DNA of 64,000 bases from Chitinibacter sp046530675 (lineage in GTDB: Bacteria > Pseudomonadota > Gammaproteobacteria > Burkholderiales > Chitinibacteraceae), in contig NZ_CP172558.1 in assembly GCF_046530675.1 (NCBI RefSeq), positions 1,550,001 through 1,614,000 on the forward strand. The letters run 5' to 3'. Shown here piece by piece: positions 25,280-34,826 of this stretch. How positions within the stretch are numbered: the first letter of the stretch is position 1; each line of letters begins with the position of its first letter. The notes below the pieces were generated by a model, which saw nothing but the letters and a program-made list of their open reading frames with translations, was not told where the DNA came from and made no database searches. Position numbers and translations under genes: made by a program.

Positions 25280-26335
25280 CTATGCTTGAGATAATAGCGA
25301 TTCAAAAATCGCTTTTGCCAAAAAAGGGGGAACAGCATTTCCTACTTGTTGCTGTTGAAATCCTATTGATCCCTTAAAAATAAAGTCGTCAGGGAATGAT
25401 TGAAGTCGAGCGGCTTCTCTAATAGATAATCCCCTGTCCTGACTGGGATGTATCAGCATGTTCTTTCTGAAGTTGCCAATAACTACAGATGCATCATTGG
25501 CACACAGTCGACGATAAATTCCTGTATGACACCTAGATTTGTCTTTGTAATTATTCATTAGATGCTCAGGGATATTCTCCCAATTGCCGCCTTGCGGTAT
25601 GTGTTTGTATCGTTCAATAATAATGCTGTTGTTTCTTGTAACTAAATTATTGCTGCAGTCGTTGAGATTTTTTCTTAATTTAGATGTGTAACTGTTGGTT
25701 GTTTCTTTTGCATATGGAAGAGTGCAAATTGAAGCTCCATTTTCTAATTTCGGGAGATCATCAAAAGCCATTGCTACAGTTACTATCGTACTTGGATTAG
25801 GTTTTGGAAAGTTATATTTAATGCCGTGTAAGGAGCCGACAATGAAAAAGCGGGCACGTTTTTGCGGGATCCCATAATGGTGAGCATGCAATAAGTCTGC
25901 GCTTACTGTGTAACCTAGACTTTCAAATTCATTGATAATTTGTTCTGCAAATATGCCCCCTTCAGTTTCTAAAATGCCGCGTACATTTTCAAAAACAAGC
26001 CAATCTGGTTGATATAGTTTGACGACGCGAACAAATTCTTTAAAGAGCCAATTATTATCATTTAATGCGGAACGAGTTCTTTGGTTGGAGGTTGAAAACC
26101 CTTGGCATGGTGGCCCCCCAAAAACAACTAGGCCATTTGACCTGTTAACAAAGGGAGTTTGAGGTTGAAACTTACGTATGTCATCAATAAAAATCCCATA
26201 CTTTGGCTTGTGATTGTGTAGGTATGTAGCGGCAGCATATTTGTCAGCTTCTACAACTAACTGTACATCAACTCCCGCCATCCTTGCCCCGAGTGACATG
26301 CCTCCTGCCCCAGAGAATAAATCTATCCCGATCAT
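25280..26335 (-). CDS. C5 cytosine-specific DNA methyltransferase
   Basis: A 351-residue m5C methyltransferase with all main motifs in order: motif I DLFSGAGGMSLG (residues 5-16), motif IV GGPPCQGFS with catalytic Cys77, motif VI FENVRG (115-120), motif VIII QKRARFFIVG, and motifs IX-X REAARLQSFPDDF and QQQQVGNAVPP. The target-recognition region lies between about 185 and 300; its sequence specificity cannot be read from here. It heads the four-gene cargo operon. No recognisable restriction endonuclease is next to it, so it may mark self DNA for the HD/ATPase module rather than for a classical type II nuclease. Confidence 0.93.
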   Translation of the reverse strand: MIGIDLFSGAGGMSLGARMAGVDVQLVVEADKYAAATYLHNHKPKYGIFIDDIRKFQPQTPFVNRSNGLVVFGGPPCQGFSTSNQRTRSALNDNNWLFKEFVRVVKLYQPDWLVFENVRGILETEGGIFAEQIINEFESLGYTVSADLLHAHHYGIPQKRARFFIVGSLHGIKYNFPKPNPSTIVTVAMAFDDLPKLENGASICTLPYAKETTNSYTSKLRKNLNDCSNNLVTRNNSIIIERYKHIPQGGNWENIPEHLMNNYKDKSRCHTGIYRRLCANDASVVIGNFRKNMLIHPSQDRGLSIREAARLQSFPDDFIFKGSIGFQQQQVGNAVPPFLAKAIFESLLSQA

Positions 26336-26354
26336 GCAAATCTTCCGTTAATCA

Positions 26355-26371
26355 TATACACGCAGCGTATA
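26355..26371. promoter_or_regulatory. Imperfect palindrome upstream of methyltransferase gene
   Basis: TATACACGCAGCGTATA lies 20 bp before the methyltransferase start, between tniQ and the cargo operon. The arms TATA-CGC and GCG-TATA are symmetric except for two extra bases. Such a site could serve autoregulation of the methyltransferase. Nothing else is visible in the 182-bp gap. Confidence 0.3.
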
Positions 26372-26517
26372 CAAGCTATGATTGATGTCAATATTTTTTT
26401 TCGGAGGATTGTAGTATTCATGCGCTTTATGGCTATTCTGCAGGTTGTTGAAAATGATGCGAATTGGTAAGTGTAGAAAACTATAAAGTGTACATTTTAC
26501 TTCAGATGTGTACTGCG

Positions 26518-27540
26518 CTATCGTTGATCTGCTCGCCAATCCGAAAATTTATTAACTATTGCTGAGTACCATGGGGGAGGATCAAAGAAATCTTTTTCCA
26601 AGTGGTTGTAACGGATCGCTTTCGCGCGCCAAGCTGCAGTGAGCCGGAGTTCTGGAGCTGTCATGATCCAAGCTGCTAACTGTAGCAAATGCCAACGTTC
26701 ATTGATCGGCCGTAATATAAAAGGTATCTTGGGATTCGTAAGTGGAATGCTTTTGATTCTGAGCTCTGTCGCCACATGCTGGCGTAGCGAGGTGGATCTA
26801 TAGCGACTTGTCATCAGCTTGCACAACTGGTGCATTACCCCTAAAAATCCGATATCTATGCTGGTTCCATTGTATTTGGCAGGGGCATCAAGTGACTCGA
26901 TAGCTTGGCGCAATACTTGATAAGCCGTTCGATCATAAGGCTCAGGTGCTGTTGGGGTTGTCTCGCGAAAATCGAACCCGCATTTGAAGCAAGTGCTTAG
27001 CGGCCCGACATCAACCACGTCTGGTCGACCGAGTTCTAGGCGATGAAAAATCACAGGAGCTTCACAGCGTGGACAGCGATCATGATGCATGCAATTGTGC
27101 TTCGGGCAAAAAACATTAAAGCCGACCCGCCACCGGCGGCGGTAATAGGGCTCAGTATCTTGGGCAAGGCATGCGGGACAAAATTGCAAACCAAAACCAT
27201 TTCGTGTGCGATGGTACAGTTTCAACGGCAATATCCAGCGCAATAATCCAGACGAATGAAAATGTGGATAAAGGACGTGCTCATATCCGCGTAGCGTTGT
27301 TGCCCGCCCGGCTTCAATGCTTAAACCTATATGCGAACAAATTTCAGTAATCAGCCACTCCGGAGATAGGCGATCAATGTCTCGATTCCAGAGTGGCCGC
27401 TCTTTTCCGAACTTGAGGTGGCAAAACGTCTCGACTTTAAGTCCGTGGGCATGGGCTATTCGCACCAACCAGCAAGACAATAATTCATCCGCATACGGTT
27501 TGGGATGAATGAGCCATTGTGATTGGCTGGTGTCAGTCAT
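26518..27540 (-). CDS. tniQ: TniQ/TnsD-family target-site protein
   Basis: A 340-residue TniQ-type protein, the target selector that recruits TnsC in Tn7-like elements. The N-terminus PYADELLSCWLVRIAHAHGL is the TniQ signature (usually P-x-x-x-E-S-l-x-S-W-l-x-R-l-A). Two zinc-binding groups follow: FCPACLAQ, then CPKHNCMHHDRCPRC and CFKCGFDF. Its length is nearer to short TniQ proteins than to the 500-residue TnsD of Tn7, so the DNA-reading C-terminal part is small. It follows tnsC by two bases in the transposition operon. Confidence 0.88.
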   Translation of the reverse strand: MTDTSQSQWLIHPKPYADELLSCWLVRIAHAHGLKVETFCHLKFGKERPLWNRDIDRLSPEWLITEICSHIGLSIEAGRATTLRGYEHVLYPHFHSSGLLRWILPLKLYHRTRNGFGLQFCPACLAQDTEPYYRRRWRVGFNVFCPKHNCMHHDRCPRCEAPVIFHRLELGRPDVVDVGPLSTCFKCGFDFRETTPTAPEPYDRTAYQVLRQAIESLDAPAKYNGTSIDIGFLGVMHQLCKLMTSRYRSTSLRQHVATELRIKSIPLTNPKIPFILRPINERWHLLQLAAWIMTAPELRLTAAWRAKAIRYNHLEKDFFDPPPWYSAIVNKFSDWRADQR

Positions 27541-27542
27541 GA

Positions 27543-28442
27543 CTACATGCTGGCCGGATTTGCCTTCCGCATGGATGGCGGAACCCAGGGCAAGCTATCT
27601 AGCAATTTGCTCGTAATGCGCTCGTCGCCGTTTGTTATCGCATGCTCTGCCGCTAGCTTCAGCAAATCACAGGTGTCACCTAAAGTGCCTTCTGATAGCC
27701 ACAGTATTTTTTGTGCCATTGCGGTGTCATACAAGTTGGACGCCAGCTTTAATGGCATGCGCTGCTCTAACGTCATTAAAATGCTGCCAAAAGTGGTATC
27801 AAGCCGCCATCGCGGCAAAGTTTCGGGAACAAAACGATTTGATAGCTGGGGATCGGTGTTGAACGCGTTGTAGGATTCTTCAATCCCTGCCGCTACGATT
27901 GAAATTTTGCATTCATTGCCGAGGCTTTTAATTGCATTCCGAAAGTCGCGCTGTTTACTGAGGCTACCGGCAATCAGATGATGAATTTCATCGATCAGCA
28001 GCACCTTTACTTGCAACGTTTCAAAGATATGTTTTACTTGGCGGCAGCGCTCGGCTGGCGTTGCTCGTGGTGGATAGGCGATGAACAGCTTGTCGAGAAT
28101 CCGACCATAGAAATCGCTGACATCGGGGTGTGAGGGAGATTCAACCGTAACAACAGGTGCCACGGCAGCATCTCCATCGGGATTTAAATCAGGCAAGTGG
28201 CGATGCTGAAACTGTTCGAGAATTGAGCTCTTTCCGTTATTTGATGGGCCAACAATCAGCATGTTGGGCATCCGTGTAACCTCGGGATAATTTAAAAGCC
28301 GTTCCAGCTTATCAAGAATTTCAACTGCTCTTGGATAGGAAATCCAAGACCCAGATTGAACAGCAATGATTCGCTCTTGAGCGGAGCCGGTGATGAGCTC
28401 TTTGGCTTTTTTTCCCAGGTGTGAGTAATCGGGCTTTGTCAA
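27543..28442 (-). CDS. tnsC: TnsC/TniB-like AAA+ transposition regulator
   Basis: A 299-residue AAA+ ATPase that links target choice to the transposase. Walker A is GPSNNGKSS (65-73) and Walker B is VLLIDEIHHL (148-157), with a sensor segment SIVAAGIEESYNAF and the arginine-containing SNRFVPETLPRW. This is the length of TniB/short TnsC rather than the 555-residue Tn7 TnsC. Two bases separate it from tnsB. Confidence 0.9.
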   Translation of the reverse strand: MTKPDYSHLGKKAKELITGSAQERIIAVQSGSWISYPRAVEILDKLERLLNYPEVTRMPNMLIVGPSNNGKSSILEQFQHRHLPDLNPDGDAAVAPVVTVESPSHPDVSDFYGRILDKLFIAYPPRATPAERCRQVKHIFETLQVKVLLIDEIHHLIAGSLSKQRDFRNAIKSLGNECKISIVAAGIEESYNAFNTDPQLSNRFVPETLPRWRLDTTFGSILMTLEQRMPLKLASNLYDTAMAQKILWLSEGTLGDTCDLLKLAAEHAITNGDERITSKLLDSLPWVPPSMRKANPASM

Positions 28443-28444
28443 AG

Positions 28445-30340
28445 CTATTCCTCATCGAATGATTTGATGGCCGAAGGATCGTAGCCTTCAATTTTCGGAG
28501 GCATAGCGCTTGGTGCGGCCTTCGCTACAGTTGGTAAACGCTTGGCCAGATCTTTCCGTGATTTGTCGTGCTCGATTCGTTTCTGCTGCGCGCGACGCGC
28601 AACTTTGGTTTTTTCAGCAGACTCATCTTCCAACTTGCGCTGGCGATTGATGAGATCGAAAAGCATGTGTTCATTAATATTCTTTCGGCCTTCTTTACGT
28701 AGCTGTGCTTTGGCATCGCGTAGCTCCCAGATGCTGGCTGCCGGCAGGCTGGTGTTGCGATAGGGAATGGCGTAGTAGCGCTTGCTGTTGGGATCAAAGA
28801 AATAGAGCTGGCTGATATCTCTCGGGTCACGCCGAAAACGAAAGAGTCTGGCGTGGCGATGATATTTGGGATCACGCGAATTGATCCATGGGCGTAAGAC
28901 ATCGTGGAAATAGTAAATGTCGTCCAGCACCACCCCATAATCTTGGACGGATCGCTCTTCAAACGGCAGAAAATCAAGTCGGATTTTTTCTTCATCGAGT
29001 CGACGAGCGGGTAGGCCACGTGGCAGTTGCCCATTGCCGCCCAGCAATCCGTCTTTCCACTTCTGTAGGGGCGTGCAGCCGATGCCGGTGTGAAGGCTGT
29101 TGTGGTAATGCGCAATCATCAGAACCAGCCATTTTTCCAGCTCGGATAGGGTCATTGTGGCTTTACTTTCGGCATCATATTCGCCTTTTTCATCCACTCC
29201 GGAAAACGTTGCGCCAGGTAGGTGCTTGAGGTTTTCGGAGATAGTGCCCATCAGTCGTTCGATATGCGCGCCATATTCGGGTTTTTTTACAGGGCGAAGA
29301 TTGAGATCGATGTCGTATTCATGGCAAGCCACGCGCAACATTTCACCGCGAAACTCACGGGCGTTATCCATATGTAAGCAGCCCATGACCCCCCAGCAGG
29401 GCCAACTCACATCTACACCCAGATCATGCAGCCATTTTTCTTTTGGCAGAACAGCGTGGGATACACACATTCCGGCCGACATGGCTGATGGTGGGTCTAG
29501 CGTCAAATACATTCCCAAAATCATTCGACTGTAAACATCGATCATCAGTGTAATCCACGGTCGCTTGATCGATTTGCGAGATATATCGTGGACAATCATT
29601 ATCGGCAAAAGTGTGTGATCCATCTGAGCCAGAGCTAGTGGCCACTCGGCATCTGGAATGGAGCCAAGATTCGGATCAAATTGCAGGCTGGCGACTCGTG
29701 CACCTTTGCGGCGGCTGATACGTTCGTGCTGAGTAATCCATTCAATACGTTTCCGGATGCTCGTCAGGTGCGGAGCCGGTAAATCAGCACTCCGACACAG
29801 GCGCTGAACTTCCTTGGCTGTTTTGGCTACGGAAGGCTGCTGTTCGGTCAGGTGATAGTTCTCAATCCGCTCCCGGATAATAACCTCGACTTCCTGCGGT
29901 AGTCGGCCTTTCCCACGACCGCCATTGCGTTTGGTCGCTAATAGGGACGAGAGCAGTCCTGTTTCCCTATAAGCTTTCAACCAGCGATAAAGCGTCGAAC
30001 GGCTTACTCCGGATTCCTTGACGATTCGGTCTGCCGCATCTTTGGCGGATTCATATGGATTCAGCAGTGGTTCGATCAGTTTTTTTCTGCGCTCAGCTTC
30101 TTTCCACTCTTCATCAGATACTTCGGCGAGATCAACCGTGACGCTCAAAGTCCCGGTAATGGGCGCTTCATTTACCGGCTTAGGGGGCAAAATGGTGCTG
30201 ATGTCGATGAGCACTTTTTCCTGCGTACCCACCGCCTTGGCCAAAACATGGGTCAGATCGGCCAGTGCCACGATCACGTATTCGCGATCATCGTGCACGA
30301 AGGTGTCGCCTTTGTTCAGAAATAGAATGCTTGTAGTCAT
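28445..30340 (-). CDS. tnsB: TnsB/TniA-like DDE transposase
   Basis: A 631-residue transposase of the Mu/TnsB group. An N-terminal helix-turn-helix region (about 95-125, DRIVKESGVSRSTLYRWLKA) is followed by the integrase core with the catalytic triad Asp241 (AQMDHT), Asp325 (HMDNAREF) and Glu361 (GAHIERLMGT). A Mu-type C-terminal barrel and a basic tail that would bind TnsC complete it. It cuts and joins the 3' ends; TnsA, encoded just upstream with a four-base ATGA overlap, would cut the 5' ends so that transposition is cut-and-paste. Confidence 0.93.
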   Translation of the reverse strand: MTTSILFLNKGDTFVHDDREYVIVALADLTHVLAKAVGTQEKVLIDISTILPPKPVNEAPITGTLSVTVDLAEVSDEEWKEAERRKKLIEPLLNPYESAKDAADRIVKESGVSRSTLYRWLKAYRETGLLSSLLATKRNGGRGKGRLPQEVEVIIRERIENYHLTEQQPSVAKTAKEVQRLCRSADLPAPHLTSIRKRIEWITQHERISRRKGARVASLQFDPNLGSIPDAEWPLALAQMDHTLLPIMIVHDISRKSIKRPWITLMIDVYSRMILGMYLTLDPPSAMSAGMCVSHAVLPKEKWLHDLGVDVSWPCWGVMGCLHMDNAREFRGEMLRVACHEYDIDLNLRPVKKPEYGAHIERLMGTISENLKHLPGATFSGVDEKGEYDAESKATMTLSELEKWLVLMIAHYHNSLHTGIGCTPLQKWKDGLLGGNGQLPRGLPARRLDEEKIRLDFLPFEERSVQDYGVVLDDIYYFHDVLRPWINSRDPKYHRHARLFRFRRDPRDISQLYFFDPNSKRYYAIPYRNTSLPAASIWELRDAKAQLRKEGRKNINEHMLFDLINRQRKLEDESAEKTKVARRAQQKRIEHDKSRKDLAKRLPTVAKAAPSAMPPKIEGYDPSAIKSFDEE

Positions 30341-30990
30341 GATGCGGCTTCTTGAGGAAGATACAGCATGCTTTGCATGGACAAAGGCTCATCCAGTACA
30401 GCGGCTAGTTGGCCTGTGACCAACATGAACCAGACCACCGGTGCCCAGTGCAAAATGTCGGAATCATCGCTGCCGAGTTGCTGTAGTAGGGCATCCACCG
30501 GGAGTTCGCCGTCGGCCAGTTGAAGCACCTCAATGACTCGTGCCACGTCTTGTTCGGCTGGCTGGATATTTCGGTATTCACGCAGAAACTTCAGGTTTTG
30601 CAGGTATGAACCCCGGATTTCGCGCTCTGTTGTTTTGGTGAAAACCCAATCGTGGTCTTGGGCGTATTGCTCTGCCTGCTCAAACTTGGCGGAGTATTTT
30701 TCGGCATTCCGTTCGAGATCCTGGCTGGGTTTAACTTCAGTGAGTTCTGCGGGCTTGTTGTGGTATTTGACCAGCACATCGGGGACATATTTCTTTGCGC
30801 TGCGCCCTTTGCCGCCCAAAGGAATCGTGACCGGTTGTTCTTCAAAGCTCTCAACGTCAGGGTCAAATTCAAGTAGTAGCATGTAATCGCGTTCGAGTAA
30901 GGACTCGAATGACTGCATCCGGTCATTCTTCTTGCTCGAGAATGCCCCGGTGACCGTGAGATAGTTTTTGGGGATACGACGTACTGGCAT
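30337..30990 (-). CDS. tnsA: TnsA-like heteromeric transposase endonuclease
   Basis: A 217-residue endonuclease of the restriction-enzyme fold. The catalytic residues are visible: Glu in SFESLLERDYMLLLEFD, Asp in KKYVPDVLVKY, and Lys in LTEVKPSQDL. The C-terminal part resembles the TnsA region that contacts TnsC. ATG 30990 was chosen; a TTG three codons upstream is in frame and only slightly worse placed relative to CGAGG. First gene of the tnsABC-tniQ operon, reading inward from the right transposon end. Confidence 0.88.
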   Translation of the reverse strand: MPVRRIPKNYLTVTGAFSSKKNDRMQSFESLLERDYMLLLEFDPDVESFEEQPVTIPLGGKGRSAKKYVPDVLVKYHNKPAELTEVKPSQDLERNAEKYSAKFEQAEQYAQDHDWVFTKTTEREIRGSYLQNLKFLREYRNIQPAEQDVARVIEVLQLADGELPVDALLQQLGSDDSDILHWAPVVWFMLVTGQLAAVLDEPLSMQSMLYLPQEAAS

Positions 30991-31037
30991 GATGCGCAAA
31001 TACCTCGATCAAAGTTGACACAAACTTCCAGATCTAG

Positions 31038-31127
31038 TCTCATTGACTTAAAGCTAATAGTCTCATGCACTTATAGTGCAGAGTTCACAGAAACGCCAAA
31101 AAATCGCATTTACTTGCGATGGAGACA
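31038..31127 (-). repeat. Right end of Tn7-like element with three TnsB-type sites
   Basis: On the minus strand, reading inward, the terminus TGTCTCCATCGC is followed by AAGTAAATGCGA (31115-31104), AAGTGCATGAGA (31072-31061) and AAGTCAATGAGA (31049-31038). The outer site is spaced from the tip as at the left end. More sites at the right than at the left end is the Tn7 pattern. Confidence 0.8.
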
Positions 31128-31132
31128 TGATG
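31128..31132. repeat. Target site duplication TGATG, right copy
   Basis: Matches the left copy at 19622-19626 exactly. Joining the flanks restores lipA stop codon plus its downstream sequence. Confidence 0.85.
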
Positions 31133-31165
31133 ATTTGAATGCGCCGGAGCGCGGCGTAAATGAAA

Positions 31166-31188
31166 CGGGGCTGAAGCCCCGTTTTTTT
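31166..31188 (+). terminator. Displaced terminator of the lipoate operon
   Basis: CGGGGC-TGAA-GCCCCG followed by seven T residues, on the plus strand. No plus-strand gene precedes it now except across the transposon, so it is most likely the original lipA terminator, cut off from lipA by 11.5 kb. Confidence 0.85.
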
Positions 31189-31243
31189 ATTGAAATCTAA
31201 AAATACGTCCTCTGGCCGTGGCCATGCGCCAAAGGATCGAACG

Positions 31244-32149
31244 CTAGATGGACGAACTTAATTCAAAACGATGCTTGCTGAATAATTGCCGGATAGTCCG
31301 ATTGTGATGGCTGAGCCCAAGTTGAAATGCCTGCCACCCTACTTTGCTGCTGATGCCCTGTGCCCGTTTGCTGTGTTGCAGCAGCAATTCTTCGCAGCAG
31401 TGATTGTGGCTGGCCTGCAATGCGTAGCCAAGGGCGCACTGGCCGCTGGCATCAGTCTGGGCAATACTGGCTCCGGATTCGAGTAGCAAGCGTAGCGCAG
31501 CATGTTGCCCGCGCGAGGCTGCTTGCATTAATGGAGTTACTCCGGTTTTGCTTTTGGCATCCAGTCGGGCTGCATGTTCGCGCAATAACTGTATCGCAGC
31601 CAGATGGCCTTCGGCAGCAGCCCAATGCAGGGCGGTAAAGCCACCCAGATCACATGTTTCGGTATTGGCGTTGCGCGATAGCAGCAAGCCCAGCATGGGC
31701 AGGTGCGAACAGGTTGCAGCCCAGATCAGCGCCGTTTTACCAAATTCGTCGGCGCTTTCAATGTTAATGCCCGATTTGAGTAGCGCTAAGACTTTCAGCG
31801 TATTGCCGCATTCAATGGCCTGAAAATAGGCTTTGTTATTTTGTTCCAGCTCGTCATGTTTTAAACCTTTACAAGGTTCTTTGACGTGATCCCAGGGGTG
31901 ATGGCTGTTTTTTGTGCCAAAACGGCTGTTGTGCAGGCGATAGAGTGCAAATAGCTCGGAAACAATTTCCGGTGCAAAGCCCTGGCGGTTTCCGCGATCA
32001 TCGACAAGCAGGGCAGAAATGAAGGTTTCCAGCTGATCACTGCCCCAAAGCGTCGCGATTTGTCGCAATACTCGGGGATGGCTCTGCTCCAGTTGTCGTG
32101 GATACAGATGATGCTCAGTGCCAAGCAAGGCCGTCAGGGTGAAATTCAA
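31244..32149 (-). CDS. Ankyrin-repeat protein
   Basis: A 301-residue protein with a non-conserved N-terminal 110 residues and about five ankyrin repeats after it. Typical units are ESADEFGKTALIWAATCSHL, CDLGGFTALHWAAAEGHLAA and AKSKTGVTPLMQAASRGQHA. No signal peptide or membrane helix is visible, so it is probably cytoplasmic and mediates protein contacts. The frame begins with TTG at 32149 with a weak ribosome binding site. A pair of palindromes directly upstream could control it. Function unknown. Confidence 0.8.
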   Translation of the reverse strand: MNFTLTALLGTEHHLYPRQLEQSHPRVLRQIATLWGSDQLETFISALLVDDRGNRQGFAPEIVSELFALYRLHNSRFGTKNSHHPWDHVKEPCKGLKHDELEQNNKAYFQAIECGNTLKVLALLKSGINIESADEFGKTALIWAATCSHLPMLGLLLSRNANTETCDLGGFTALHWAAAEGHLAAIQLLREHAARLDAKSKTGVTPLMQAASRGQHAALRLLLESGASIAQTDASGQCALGYALQASHNHCCEELLLQHSKRAQGISSKVGWQAFQLGLSHHNRTIRQLFSKHRFELSSSI

Positions 32150-32159
32150 ACTATTTCCC

Positions 32160-32193
32160 GGTAAAGTAAATAGGGTAAGGTACTTTACCTATT
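32160..32193. promoter_or_regulatory. Overlapping palindromes upstream of ankyrin gene
   Basis: GGTAAAGTA (32160-32168) and TACTTTACC (32181-32189) are perfect 9-bp inverted arms, and AATAGG...CCTATT forms a second, overlapping symmetry. It lies 10 bp upstream of the TTG start and looks like an operator or a structured leader. Confidence 0.5.
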
Positions 32194-32212
32194 GACGATG
32201 TCTGGCTCAAGT

Positions 32213-32244
32213 GAAAAACGCCACTGGCATGACCAGTGGCGTTT
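32213..32244 (-). terminator. groESL terminator
   Basis: On the minus strand AAACGCCACTGG-TCATG-CCAGTGGCGTTT runs into a further T stretch, 26 bp after the groEL stop codon. Confidence 0.9.
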
Positions 32245-32269
32245 CATTATCGACTCAAATCGAGAGCAA

Positions 32270-33907
<1,638 letters not shown>

Positions 33908-33970
33908 TTTTCATTTCTCCAAATTCATGATCATCCGGCCTAATGCCGGGAAACAATGCTCGATATGGGA

Positions 33971-34255
33971 TTACTCAACAATCGCGAAAATTTCTTCTTC
34001 GCGAACAACGACCAGTTCTTCGCCGTCGATTTTCACGCTTTGTGCGTATTTACCCAACAATACTTTGTCGCCAACTTTCACGGTCAGGGCTTGCACGCTG
34101 CCGTTATCCAGCACTTTGCCTGCGCCAACAGCAATGACTTCGCCCATGTCCGGTTTTTCTGCTGCGCTACCTGCGAGCAAGATGCCTGATGCAGTTTTCT
34201 CTTCGGCTTCAACGCGCTTGATCACAACACGGTCATGCAATGGACGGATTTTCAT
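33971..34255 (-). CDS. groES: Co-chaperonin GroES
   Basis: A 94-residue lid protein of the GroEL cage. It begins MKIRPLHDRVVIKRVEAEEK, has the mobile loop EKTASGILLAGSAAEKP and ends VVREEEIFAIVE. ATG 34255 lies 10 bases after an AGGAG ribosome binding site. It leads the operon behind a perfect CIRCE operator. Confidence 0.98.
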   Translation of the reverse strand: MKIRPLHDRVVIKRVEAEEKTASGILLAGSAAEKPDMGEVIAVGAGKVLDNGSVQALTVKVGDKVLLGKYAQSVKIDGEELVVVREEEIFAIVE

Positions 34256-34309
34256 GGTGTTAAAACTCCTGAGTACCAAGTTAATACAAGAATTAGATGG
34301 TGGGCGCGT

Positions 34310-34336
34310 TAGCACTCGCCCGACCTGAGTGCTAAA
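34310..34336. promoter_or_regulatory. CIRCE element (HrcA operator) of groESL
   Basis: Perfect TTAGCACTC-N9-GAGTGCTAA, 54 bp upstream of the groES start. This is the canonical HrcA operator, so heat control by HrcA is expected even though hrcA is outside the window. Confidence 0.98.
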
Positions 34337-34406
34337 TGGTAGGGGCGGGGTTTTGCTTTTTCAAGGGGCGGGATGAAATTTTGCAGCTGATTAATTGGAA
34401 TCGGCG

Positions 34407-34455
34407 GGGTATTGGTCGCCGGGGCTTGATGGGGTTGATGTTGATTGCAATACCC
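34407..34455. repeat. 49-bp GGGTAT/ATACCC intergenic repeat, copy 9
   Basis: Starts GGGTATTGGTCGCC and ends GATTGCAATACCC, between the groESL promoter and the tRNA-Ser terminator. Confidence 0.75.
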
Positions 34456-34467
34456 TGTCGGGTAATG

Positions 34468-34497
34468 CAAAAAGCCCCGACCAAGGTCGGGGCTTCA
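34468..34497 (-). terminator. Terminator of tRNA-Ser copy 1
   Basis: On the minus strand AAGCCCCGACC-TT-GGTCGGGGCTT followed by TTTG, 8 bp after the tRNA CCA end. Confidence 0.9.
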
Positions 34498-34502
34498 GAA
34501 TT

Positions 34503-34601
34503 TTTGGCGGAAGCGCAGAGATTCGAACTCTGGGGGGACTCACATCCCCGACGGTTTTCAAGACCGCTGCCTTAAACCACTCAGCCACGCTTCCGTTCTT
34601 G
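34503..34601. repeat. 99-bp direct repeat (att site), copy 1
   Basis: From TTTGGCGGAAGCG to CTTCCGTTCTTG, identical to 37825-37923 except one base in the tRNA variable arm. It includes the whole tRNA-Ser gene. A repeat of this type flanking an integrase gene is what site-specific integration into a tRNA leaves behind. Confidence 0.85.
34505..34594 (-). tRNA. tRNA-Ser (anticodon UGA), copy 1
   Basis: A 90-base class II tRNA with long variable arm and encoded CCA. Acceptor GGAAGCG pairs with CGCTTCC, anticodon loop CTTGAAA carries TGA, T arm AGAGTTCGAATCTCT. Its 3' flank with a strong terminator is chromosomal; its 5' flank is island DNA, so its promoter may have been replaced. Confidence 0.96.
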
Positions 34602-34734
34602 GTAAAATACCGTCGCCATTGCTGAAATTCATTACATTTCAATGGGTTAGGTTGTTCAACTTGGTTTATCGCTAATTGTTCTAAAAATTATTTGTAAATA
34701 ACTCTCAGAGCTGAGTAGCAGTTGAGGTGCGTAT

Positions 34735-34755
34735 TGTGTAGCAGTTTGTGTAACA
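34735..34755. repeat. Arm-type repeat near left island end
   Basis: This 21-bp stretch (TGTGTAGCAG, then TTTGTGTAACA) matches 37733-37753 at 20 of 21 positions. Matching motifs near both island ends suggest binding sites for the integrase or excisionase. Confidence 0.55.
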
Positions 34756-34796
34756 GGTCAAGCCCCTGCGGCAGACTTTTTTTAGAAGTGGTATGT

Positions 34797-34822
34797 AAAA
34801 AGCCCTCAGTGCAGAGGGCTTT
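34797..34822 (-). terminator. Terminator after HNH gene
   Basis: On the minus strand AAAGCCCTC-TGCACT-GAGGGCTTTTT, 5 bp past the HNH stop codon. Confidence 0.85.
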
Positions 34823-34826
34823 ATTT

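Larger units (their letters stand above)
19627..31127. mobile_element. Tn7-like transposon, 11.5 kb, inserted at lipA stop codon
   Basis: The ends are related inverted repeats: left TGTGACCATAGCTAAGTAAA, right (read inward) TGTCTCCATCGCAAGTAAAT. Both carry the motif AAGTAAATGnGA starting 12-13 bases from the tip, with further copies inside. Flanking TGATG duplications are exact. The transposition genes tnsA, tnsB, tnsC and tniQ form an overlapping operon running inward from the right end, and a TnsE-like gene sits at the left end. The cargo between is visibly AT-rich. All core proteins have intact active sites, so the element may be mobile. No CRISPR array or cas gene is present. Confidence 0.9.

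Noticed and set aside
26348..26539. 63-codon minus-strand frame between tniQ and the methyltransferase
   Set aside because: No ribosome binding site, no conserved pattern, overlaps the tniQ end; read as spacer.
31081..31094. TCACA at 31085-31089 as the right transposon tip (TGTGA inverted)
   Set aside because: It resembles the left tip TGTGA but the flanking five bases (GAAAC) do not match TGATG, and the outer AAGTAAATG site lies beyond it. The tip at 31127 gives an exact duplication.
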